Position numbers and translations under genes: made by a program | The notes under the pieces: generated by a model | What the model saw: the letters and a program-made list of their open reading frames with translations, nothing else | Told to the model about the DNA's origin: nothing | Database searches by the model: none | Part shown: positions 54,931 through 64,000 of the stretch, piece after piece | Layout of the letters: each line of letters starts with the position of its first letter | Position numbering within the stretch: the first letter of the stretch is position 1 | Assembly: GCA_946902985.2 (NCBI GenBank) | Contig: OX336397.1 | Coordinates: 152,575,890 to 152,639,889 of the forward strand | Reading direction: 5' to 3' | DNA from: Meconema thalassinum | Lineage: Eukaryota; Arthropoda; Insecta; Orthoptera; Tettigoniidae | DNA length: 64,000 nt

Positions 54931-57900
54931 GGAGGTGTTCTGAGTTCGACTCCCGGAGCAGTCCTCCATCCAAACTTGACAATGCACCTAATTTTGATGT
55001 TGTGTTACAACCAGGAGTCTCAGTAAATTTCGATAATGTCTCGGCACCTGCTATTTTGGATACAGGCGCCACCGGAAGTTTCATCCACCGTTCAGTGGCA
55101 GATAGCATTCGATCTTCGCAAAAACACCCCATACAGAATAAATGTCAGTTCCTCTCTGCGGGATCGTCAGTTATCGACGTTGCCGAAACTATTTTATGTC
55201 GCATTAAAATTCACGGATTTTCTTGGAAACATGTTTTTCATGTGGTTAACAATCTCTCCACTCAATGTATTCTAGGAATTGACTTTATGCATAAAACGGG
55301 TATGCAGTTGGATTTTATTAACGATTCATTTTGTTTCAAATTTCGCTCAGATAAAATGTTCCCCTTTGAAGAATGTACTTCTAACTATGTTGATGTGTCT
55401 CCTGTATTTTCCGTACATCTTCCATTAACTTTGATGTCCGAGCAACGTGATACTCTGAACGATTTAGTTGAGGAATTTTCTGATGTCCTCACAGAAGATT
55501 TAGGTTCTGCTGTAAATCACGAATGCCACATTGACTTGAGCGACAATGCACCTGTTCGAAGTCCTCCATTTCCTTGTAATCCGCCCAAGCTCTTGGCCAT
55601 GAAAAAGTATATCAATGATTTGCAAGATCGGGGAGTAGTAGTTCCTTCCAAATCAGCTTATGGGTCTCCTGCTTTCTTAATTCCCAAGAAAGAAGAGGGC
55701 GAGTACCGGCCAGTCGTAGACTACCGAAAATTGAACAAGAAGGTAGTCTTTGATAATTTCCCACTGCCTACTATTGAGAGTGCTTTTCAACATTTCCACG
55801 GGGCCAATGTGTATTCGATGATTGATCTAAATAGTGCCTATTATCAGATTCCTTTGGATGCTGAGAGTCGCGACTTCACCGCTTTTAACACCCCTTTCGG
55901 GTTATATAATTTCAAACGTCTTCCGATGGGGGTAGCTGTTGGTGCCCAAGTCCTCAGTCGCGTGCTAGACGACATCTTGGGAGACCTGAAGTTCAATTTT
56001 GTATTTAATTATCTTGACGATTTAGTCGTATACAGCAGATCTTTTGAGGAGCATGTCGTTCATCTTAGGGAAGTTTTCTCCCGCCTCAGGAAGGCCGGTC
56101 TCACTACCAATCCAAAAAAGACCTCTTTGGGCTGTACTCAAATTAAATTTCTGGGTCACATTCTGTCAGCCGATGGCATCCGTGTCATACCCGAGCGCGC
56201 AGATTGCATTCAGCAGTTACCTGTACCCACCACAGTTAGGGCCTTGAGAAGAGTAATGGGTATGTTCACGTTCTATTCTCGTTTTATCAAAAACTTCTCT
56301 GACATTTCGGCACCTCTAAATGCTCTCAAAAAGAAGAATGTGAAATTTGTGTGGGGGCCAGAACAGGACAAAGCTTTCAATGTTTTGAAAGAAGCCCTTA
56401 TGTCAGCACCAGTACTGCACACGCCTGATTTCGAATCAGCTTTCTTTTTGCATTGTGACGCCAGTGATTTGGCCATTTCTAGTGTTTTGAGCCAGCGTGT
56501 GGATGAAAAATTTGCACCAGTGGCCTTCGCGAGTCGTATGTTAAATCAACATGAACGACGTTACTCAATTTTCGAGAAGGAAAGTCTTGCTGTGGTATTT
56601 GGATGTGAAAAATTCAGGACCTTTTTGGAACACCGTCACTTTACTGTTTTTACCGACAATGAGGCTTTGAAATGGAGTCTTTCTCACGTGAAAAAGCTTG
56701 GACGTATCAACAGGTGGATTTTGAGGTTGTCATCTTTTAGGTTTGATATCATCCACGTAAAAGGGAGCGAGAACCCGGTAGCTGACTGCCTGTCACGCAT
56801 GTTTGAAGAGACCCCTAGGACTCCAATCGAGAGCGTTTATATCAGTACGCCACTTCAAGAAAATCTTTTCCTATTGCAACATTGTCCTTGGTCTTTTGTG
56901 GATATCCGGAAATTTCAGTCTGAGGATCCATTTTGCACTGACCTCCGTGCAAAAATTGCAAACAAAGATCCGGCAGTAAGCAACTTTTGTGTTCGAAGTG
57001 ATGTTATTGGCTATGTTCTTCCTAACTCTTCTAAATTTAGAATTTTTGCTCCATTAGCAGTACGTGATATGCTTTTGACATATTATCATGATTCTGCACT
57101 GGGAACTCATGCAGGGATGCAGCGCACTTTCCGTAAGATATCCGGTGAATTTTATTGGCCCTCAATTAAAGTAGATGCTTTTGCTCATGTCAGAAGATGT
57201 TTAACCTGCCAGCGTTCTAAACCTGCCCAGAACACTCGTGTAGGCTTCCACCAAGCTGGTATCGTCACTCGTCCCGGCGAACGCCTTTTCATTGATTACT
57301 TTGGTCCAGTCGTGAGATCAAAATCTGGCAATCAAGCCATTTTAACTGTCATTGATGGTTTTTCGAAGTTTGTTTGGTTATTCCCAGTAAAGAATATCAC
57401 TTCTCAGACTACTATCCATTTCTTGTCTAGATATATATTTGGAGTTTTTGGTCCTCCCAAGTACCTTGTATCAGATAACGCCTCTGTATTCCGTTCCAAA
57501 GCTTTTGAAACTATGGTATTTAACTGGGGCATCCAACATATTTTCTTGTCACCGTATCGACCGCAGGGAAATCAGGTAGAGCGTTTCCACAAAAACTTGA
57601 AGGCTTGTATGTCCGCTTTTCACAATGCCGATCAAACCTCCTGGGATACGAACCTACAGTATTTCAGTCTCGGGTTCAATACCTCTTTCCATTCGTCCGT
57701 TCAAACTACTCCAGCTGAATGATTCCTTGGCCGAGCGCTCATCGACCCCTTGCTGCTCAAATGGAATATTGAATATCTTTCCGAACCTTCTCGCACCACC
57801 TCTGTTGCTCAAAAATGGGCCATCGCTACCGGTCACCTCAAGAAGGCAAAAGCCAGAGTAGCGAAGCGCTACAACTTAGGCCGTCATGATGTTAAATTCC

Positions 57901-58100
57901 AAATTGGAGACAAAGTTTTGTGTCGTTTACATCCTTTGAGTGACGCTACCAAACAAATTTCCAGTAAGCTGTGCTTACGTTGGTCAACTCCCAAGACTAT
58001 TGCTCGGTTTTTAAATCCGGTCTCAGTTGAGTTAGTGGACGATCACGATAATTCAGTGACTTCGGCCCATGTCACGCAGTTGAAAAAAATTGTCAAATGA
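54909..58100 (+). pseudogene. pol: pol polyprotein, single in-frame stop
   Basis: It lies in the -1 frame relative to gag and is open from 54909. Domains in order: aspartic protease (LDTGATGSF, about 55056-55082); reverse transcriptase with YRPVVDYRKLNKK and FNYLDDLVVY (about 56008-56037); RNase H (HCDASD, 56452 onward). Integrase follows, with an H-H-C-C zinc region (57088-57215), a first Asp in FIDYFGP (about 57290), a second in VSDNAS (about 57470) and Glu in NQVERFHKN (about 57575). A TGA at 57720-57722, where the family usually reads PAE-x-FLGR, ends the 906-codon first part. The same frame continues past it without further breaks to 58100, giving the integrase C-terminal part (GDKVLCRLHPLSD). 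The copy is thus disabled by one stop unless it is read through or is a sequencing error. No chromodomain was recognised. Confidence 0.93.
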
Positions 58101-58729
58101 TCTTGTGAATTTCACCTCACTATAATGTTGTATTTTTGTTTTCTTTTTCATTCTAATTGGATGCCCGAGCTCCTTAATAGCCAACCTAGCATGTGAGCCT
58201 ATTCTGATCTTAATTCGTGTGCTTCCTTTTCATTTATTCCTGTGACAAGACAGGAGACACCCGTGGCCTTTTTCTCGTACGCGAGTGTGTCGTGAATACT
58301 TGACATCTCTGTCGAGCTATATCTTTGCCTGAGGCCATCAGCATATACCTGGTCGGTCACTGTTTGCAAACCACCCCTACTCCTCTTTTGTACTGTTCCC
58401 CGGCTTAACTCCTATTGTTCGGCGACAGACAAGGACCCTTCAACACTTCCTGTTTGACCTTGTAGGAACTTTGTATTTATTTTAAATTTATTGATGTAAT
58501 TGACTTTTTGTGTCATGGTTTTGAGATAGCATGCACCTTTGTGTCATCATGATTTTGATGTTTATTGTGAAGTCCTGTATTTTGTTTGATTTTAAATTGT
58601 CAAGTGTTCTTAGAAAGTCGTGTATTGTCTAGTAACCATCCTGACGGGCAGCCAGTAACAACAAGCAGCCTTTGTGTACCTGGGCTAACACAGCTGGGGG
58701 TCTTCTCGGAACTCGTTAACGGACCAGTC

Positions 58730-58771
<42 letters not shown>

Positions 58772-59320
58772 ATCTATACATGGCTTCATTTTCAGCTGCT
58801 GAAAAGGAGAGTACTTTCCCTTTCGAAGACATTATGACACTATTGCATATTCCTCGTTGACGCAACGAACGGTCCTATATACAGGGTGTCCCAATTGTAT
58901 TTTTTTTTTAATGTGATCATGATATAACTTTGTCTGTCTTTTCTCATCAGAGGCTGGGGAGATTTGCAGTCTTGGGGTAACGTCCATCTTGAAGATTTCG
59001 ACATCCGCATCATCTTGAAATAACAAGAACAATGATCACCATTTAATATATGAACTCACTGTATTTCTTTTTGAACGCAGTACTTTTGACGTTAGTGGCT
59101 AGTGTTGACGAGCAATGAAGGGGGTACCACCATCATTTCACGGTCAGATTAGTCAACTGTTCATTTTTTTTGTATTCTCCTAGAGGTCTATAGTACCCAT
59201 TGTTTTTAGTATTCAATATTTTCCCCCTATACGATTTTTTTTGCCTCCCCATTTGTACGAAAAAAGAAATTTCCATGGCCAGGAAAATTCCTTTTTTTTT
59301 TTGGGAGAGCAGGGGAATTT
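58101..59320 (+). other. Noncoding tail of the LTR element with poly-C and purine tract
   Basis: No envelope-like frame is present. A poly-C run of about 37 bases lies at 58729-58766. Just before the 3' LTR, 'gggagagcagggg' (59303-59315) is the probable polypurine tract for second-strand priming. A 'cagggtgtccca' phrase near 58881 hints at a small insertion within the tail, but no partner end was found. Confidence 0.6.
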
Positions 59321-59355
59321 TGAACCGTTTTTATCAGGTTCATTATTTTTTGTCA

Positions 59356-59400
<45 letters not shown>

Positions 59401-61293
59401 CACCATTTCCTTCATGTCTCATTATTGTGACATACGTTTCTCTGTCTTACCTACTGCGTTCAAACTTTGTAATTCTGCGTAAATGTTTCGTCAGATGGTG
59501 AAACTTTTCACCCCTACTGACACAGTTTTACCATTGGTTGAAGCATAACTTGTTGCTAAGCTTTGCTTCTCCCATTGGCCCCCTTTATGTTCTGGAGAGG
59601 GGATGTTTCTACGACTTATTTTTCTCGGGCGCGTTACTACTTTCCTTTAGAGAAGGTTGCTCCCCTTCCAATTTGAGCCGTCAGATAGACGGACGTGTGT
59701 GCACGTGTCAGGCCTTTGCCCGCACCCAGAAAGCAACTAAGCGTAAGTACGATTCGATCACTTGACTTATCGGGCATGCTATCATTTTTGAATTTCAGTT
59801 TATCCATTTTTTATTTTATTTTTGTGTCTCCTTTGATTCACTTACAATTTCCCTTTCTTATGATGATGTGAATTCGATCCATGAACCCAAGTCCCTTCGC
59901 CTTTGTTTACGTTAGTTTAGCGAAGCCTCTGTGTTTATTTGTCATCCCTACCTTTCATGCAATCGGTATTATTTTTACTCAAATCTCTCAGGTCTGAAAT
60001 ATATGCTATTTTTCTACGAGGCTTAATTATGCTCTGTATTGCGTCACCACCTGGTTCGGCGTTCTTTTATGACGACCTCCGGTGGATTGTCGCATCAGAG
60101 CCTTGTTTTTATGGATGGAATCGGCGAAGTTACGGAGCTGAGTCTCACGTCTTCAGTCAGATCCTCCCTCTGTTTTATTGAAATGTATGTGAGCGATGGT
60201 CATCGTGCTAATTACTGTCCATGCGTCGCATTACTTTCTTTGTTTCATCGTATGTCGTTGTGATTCGGCATTTCTACCTCTATGTAAGCCTACATCTTCC
60301 TACGAAGCATATTTCTTAGCTGATTGATTTTTTTTATTTCCTGTCCCGGTAATGTCACGTAATTTAATGTAATTTTCATTTCCTTTATTTTTATGTGTTA
60401 ATTTTGTGTTGCTTCTTCTGGCTTCGTTATATTACGTAACTCCGTGTCATTCCCCACCCCCGTTTCCTACATACGCACTCCTCCCATCCCCACCACTTTC
60501 ACCCCCTACCCCATGATTTCACAACATCATGAGCGTTTTAGTTCTGTTTTTGGCGCAGGGCATTCTAGTCCAGGTCATCCTCGTAAGTAGAGGTGTTCTC
60601 TTGTTCGACTCGTCCATACTCTCTATCTTTTTTTTTTTTTTTTTTTTTTTGTATTTTAAATTTTGGTTATCGAGTCGCGCTTACGGTTTAGTTGCACATT
60701 GATTGTAAGTACATTTTAATTAATCTTGTTTCATCTTTGTTTGTGCTTAAGTTCATTTATACACTTTTCTCTTGATATTGTTTTTGTGTACCCCTTTCAT
60801 AGGTACCATCTTTAATTTTAATTTAATTTTGTTTGTTATTAAGTGATTTTAATACCTCTTCAAGTTTACCTTTCATTTTGTGTTTAGATTTAATCCTTAC
60901 TTTTATGCGCACCTGTTTTAGTTTGCTTTAAATACATAAGTAAGTAGTTCACTTTGGTTTCATCCTCTTTCATTTGTAATTTTAAGTTCCCTCATCTCTC
61001 GTTCGATTTCGTCGGTCTTGGCTTCGTATTGTAACGCAGTCACGACCTACACGCTTCTGGGTTCTTCGATCAATTAGATAAATTTAATTCCGCTTTTGAT
61101 TTGTTTTATACAATTCATTCGTTTCCTTTTTTGGAAAGTACTTTTCTTTCGATCCGGAATCTTGGGCCCAGCACGCATCGAAAGAGACATCCTTTCCCCG
61201 CTCCTTAGCGATCCTGTTTAAGTTGTTGTTTTCGCTTCCGCTGTATTCCTCATGCCTCTGCTATTTGTATAACGTAAAAGCACAAGCGGTGCA
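59321..61293 (+). repeat. 3' long terminal repeat
   Basis: 1973 bp, same TG...CA boundaries as the 5' LTR. Differences found by eye are 12 single-base changes (for example near 59632, 60151, 60227, 60270, 60320 and 60553), a longer poly-T run and a small change in the TTA run. It is followed by CCAG, the target duplication. Confidence 0.95.
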
Positions 61294-61448
61294 CCAGCTG
61301 ACTAAGCGATCCAATGAGGCGCACTTTCCCTATCCCCTCTCCACAGTCTCATCGGTCACGTCTGTGTCTTTGGCCCCGTTTCCGCTTTCCCGTCGCTCTA
61401 TTCATAAAATTTGAATGTTCCGAGTGAGCGAATAATCAAAGAATAATT

Positions 61449-61735
61449 CACTGGCCGTGAAAGCCAATATACCATCTTTTAGGAATCCTTCATAGGGAGG
61501 ATGAGGCTGCTTGAGCTTTTAGTTCTCGCAGTCAAGAGGTGCAGTTGCACCTTATATAAAAGGGAGGTGACGCGCAGTTCGCTACTCCAGTGGGGGTCCG
61601 GGTGGAGACACCAAGAGCCCGCCGATGAGCCAGCTTGGTGTCCTAGGCGAATACCCACACAAGACAAGGCACAAACCTAGAAGAATTGCCGAGTTTTCAT
61701 TCACTGGCCGTGAAAGACAATATAACATCTTTTTA
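61449..61735 (-). repeat. Inverted copy of the ~245-bp satellite (one unit plus start of another)
   Basis: The reverse complement of this segment matches the units at 4696-5546 from 'cactggccgtgaaagccaat' through 'gcagttcgctact' and 'agccagcttggtgtcctagg'. A second 'cactggccgtgaaag' begins at 61701. It lies 150 bp downstream of the LTR element. Confidence 0.85.
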
Positions 61736-61864
61736 AAGAATAAAGAGCTTAATTAATTTTTATAATTGAAAGTGAGACGCAGATTAACCCGGTTATTTTC
61801 GTGATTAATGCGCAATAAATCTGGAAAGCAAGGCAAAATAATTTGAAAACAAATCGGGGAATTT

Positions 61865-61945
61865 TTTCTTCCGGGTTCGACCCGAAGCAGATGGAAATAC
61901 ACTGAAAAGCACCGACTCCTTGCCCACTGAGCTACGAGATCCACA
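61865..61945 (-). ncRNA. tRNA-like SINE head (pol III promoter)
   Basis: On the minus strand, 'gatctcgtagctcagtgggc' contains a canonical A box (TAGCTCAGTGGGC, about 61922-61934). 'cgggtcgaacccgg' (61871-61884) is a near-perfect B box. Spacing between them, about 38-50 bases, fits a tRNA. The acceptor ends do not pair well, so this is more likely a tRNA-derived SINE head or pseudo-tRNA than a working tRNA gene. It is a different head from the SINE at 42461-42850. Confidence 0.7.
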
Positions 61946-62984
61946 GGTCAGATGCTCAGCTTGAAACACACAAGAGTGTAAACGCCTCACTCGATGCAGC
62001 TCATTGCGCGACGTTGCCAAGTTTCCTCGTAATTAGAAATGCTCACAGGGGCTTAACGGTTGGTTTGCGCCCACAGGTATCTGAACTCTTATTGCACTCC
62101 AGACCCACCCCCATGCGTGGTTTGATTTTCTTATTTTCCGACACCATGTATATTATGCCCTTATGAAAAGACAATTATTCTAAATTATAAATATAACTAA
62201 TTACATAAGCAAACACGGTTATATTTGATGTCTACAAGAAACAATTTTCGACCACTTTTGTCGCAGTCACCGGAATTATTTTAAAAATACAACCTTAATT
62301 TATATTTTAGAAACACTTCAATTGTGAAGCTTTTTCCAAAGAGTTCATCATATGTGTTTAAACTATATTATCCTAAAGTAATTTTTATAATGATATCCGT
62401 TTACGTTACAATTGTATGAATATACAAATATTGGTGAATTGTTTATTGGTCTGAAAGGATTTCTTATTTTCTTTATAAAGTATATAATAAAAACTCATGA
62501 TTAAACATTTATAAAAATTACTTCTTCTTCGTCGCGAAATGGTCTCTTAGGAGCACGTGGAATCAACAAAGGTTGGCCTTTATTTTAGCCCTGTTTCCCT
62601 TTATTCTAAGCGAATGAATGTTTTGTAGGATGGACCATATATGGTGGTTATACCGTATCTCTTTGTCCTCGAAACCACGTGTAAATCCAATTTTCTTGTT
62701 TTTAGTTTGAACAATTACATTGGCGATCCTAATACTTTAAGGTCCTTCTCAGTCTGTTCGAACCACTATGATCTGTTTATTTTGTTCTTCTGGTATGTGT
62801 GAATTTAAGGGGGCACATACAGCTTAAGGAGCCACAACAATAACGATTTTAACATTATAACTGCGCCTGTCATAAATCTTGTACAACAGTGATATACATT
62901 TCCAAGGAAACACACACACCTTGCAATTAGAAGCAAAGTTAAAAATTTTCAATATTCAAATGGTTTTTATTTTTATCAATTTAT
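61946..62984. other. Unassigned AT-rich spacer
   Basis: No gene or recognised repeat. Confidence 0.4.
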
Positions 62985-63350
62985 TCAAAATGTGGTTCTT
63001 GTTTTGTGCTGACCTTCACCGTTTCCCTGATATCTCCGGTGTTTATAGGCATTTTTGGAGTTTTCTTTTTTAATGTGGGTGTTAAACCTTCAGCTACAAA
63101 ATGAATCTCGCATATTTTCACATGATTAATTAATTAATTAATTAATTAAGCGTCATTATTTCCATTTTTATTCTGCGCAAACTATAAAAAAAATATGTTA
63201 ACGTTTCATAGAATGACTAATTAAGGTGACAACGGTTTTGAGTGAGATTCATTTTATAGCAGAATTTAAAAAAAAGAAAACTCTAACAATTCCTATGAAC
63301 ACGGGGGATATCAGGGAAATGGTGAAGGTCAGCACAAAAACGTACTATAG
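62985..63350. repeat. Long inverted repeat (arms ~110-130 bp, loop ~110 bp)
   Basis: 62985-63115 and 63226-63350 are inverted copies. Matching blocks include 'gtgctgaccttcacc', 'tttccctgatatc' and 'gagttttcttttt', and, more weakly, 'acaaaatgaatctc'. The loop contains a TTAA-type tetranucleotide run (63126-63150). It could be a foldback element or an inverted duplication, and its transcript would form a hairpin. Confidence 0.75.
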
Positions 63351-63359
63351 TATGTTCCC

Positions 63360-63900
63360 CATCAGTTGGATTCGTTGCAGACGTATTGCGTCTGTCAGTT
63401 TGGAGATATTTTTATATTGTAACCTTCGTTTCGTGGTATAGACTTGAATTTGTAGAAAGATAAAAATAAAATAGTAAGAAAACATTATTTAATAACTGAA
63501 TAAATGAAAAGGAGAGACTTTTTCTCTGAAACACTTACAATCCTTCATTATAGACGACCATCATAAAAATTTCTCTTATTTCTGATCCTCAAACTGATTG
63601 AATCGCGCATTTTACACACAGATATGTATTAGAAAATACTTTTTTATTATAACGTTAATCTGCCAATGATTAGCTCCTATCTGCCATCATTTACTTTGTT
63701 CCGCCAATATTTACTCTACTTAACACCAATTCTCAGAATTAGCACAATTTTTTATTTAAGTTGTAATTGTTTATAATATAAAAATTATATAATTGTTTAT
63801 AATATTTCAAGCAGTTTATGAAACTTTGTAAAATTTCTCATTGTTTATAATAATACAGTAATTTTGTATTTATTTATAAACTTGGGATTGATTAAAAGAC
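63360..63900. other. Unassigned AT-rich spacer
   Basis: Short AT-rich direct repeats ('ttgtttataatat') occur near 63766-63850. No gene is seen. Confidence 0.4.
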
Positions 63901-63901
63901 A

Positions 63902-64000
63902 AGTAGTTCCGTGAAGAACTATACAGCCTATTTTCAGATATCCTACTTATGTTAATTGCCACTATCAACATACAAAATTTCAATTTGATTACAGTAATAG
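63902..64000 (-). mobile_element. End of another hairpin-ended 'ATGGCGGC' element copy, cut by window edge
   Basis: The reverse complement matches 22085-22183, including the terminal 'gttcttcacggaactact' hairpin and the nearby 'tgaaaataggct'. Unrelated AT-rich sequence lies before 63902, which confirms the terminus seen at 22183. Confidence 0.8.

Larger units (their letters stand above)
51557..61293 (+). mobile_element. Nearly intact Ty3/gypsy-type LTR retrotransposon, 9.74 kb
   Basis: Two almost identical long terminal repeats (51557-53525 and 59321-61293) bound the element. CCAG flanks both sides (51553-51556 and 61294-61297), a 4-bp target duplication. The order is 5' LTR, leader, gag, pol (protease, RT, RNase H, integrase), noncoding tail, purine tract and 3' LTR, the arrangement of Ty3/gypsy elements. 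No env-like frame is seen. I counted 12 substitutions between the LTRs plus length changes in poly-T and TTA runs, so insertion was recent. One in-frame stop in pol is the only coding defect I found. Confidence 0.95.

Noticed and set aside
58101..59320. env gene of an errantivirus-type element
   Set aside because: No frame of adequate length, no signal peptide or membrane segment pattern in this interval.
61865..61945. Functional tRNA gene
   Set aside because: A and B boxes are good but acceptor-stem ends do not pair and no clear anticodon arm was found.

Overview
This window is a stretch of eukaryotic, most likely insect, repeat-rich DNA. The grounds are the transposon families present (Ty3/gypsy, RTE-like and CR1/jockey-like LINEs, Tc1-like and pogo-like DNA transposons, tRNA-derived SINEs), GT-AG introns, AT-rich spacers and many microsatellites. 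I cannot name the species. I see no bacterial, phage or organellar genes, no operons and no CRISPR array. No conserved host housekeeping gene could be recognised.

Layout. 1-849: inverted copy of an unclassified 'ATGGCGGC' element. 860-1740: 54-bp minisatellite. 3.6-5.55 kb: Helitron-like start, a direct repeat pair and a ~245-bp tandem satellite. 5.55-8.13 kb: decayed Ty3/gypsy pol. 8.64-11.7 kb: RTE-like LINE split cleanly by a Tc1-like transposon (9351-10723) that still has an open 373-aa transposase. 11.7-18.4 kb: mostly unassigned AT-rich DNA with one SINE. 18.4-22.85 kb: LINE reverse transcriptase pseudogene split by a 3.3-kb unclassified element (18859-22183) with hairpins at both ends, a 5-bp CGTAT target duplication, 292-bp internal repeats and ten 164-bp tandem units. 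23.4-25.95 kb: C2H2 zinc-finger array, intact at its 5' end and fading towards 3'. 27.1-28.57 kb: dead Tc1-like element. 30.2-40.7 kb: ~100-bp satellite broken up by a CR1/jockey-like LINE, which itself contains an antisense RTE-like LINE, and by a pogo-like transposon. 41.2-44.2 kb: antisense LINE pieces and SINEs. 44.2-51.5 kb: low-information DNA with weak candidate host exons. 51557-61293: nearly intact 9.7-kb gypsy-type LTR retrotransposon with ~2-kb LTRs, gag, and a pol broken by a single stop. 61.4-64 kb: inverted satellite copies, a tRNA-like SINE head, a long inverted repeat and another end of the unclassified element.

Relative ages can be read from the nesting. Satellites and LINEs form the old layer. 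Tc1-like, RTE-like and hairpin elements inserted later with visible target duplications. The LTR element is the youngest: I counted 12 substitutions between its LTRs. The most unusual item is the hairpin-ended 3.3-kb element family, seen in three places in this window.
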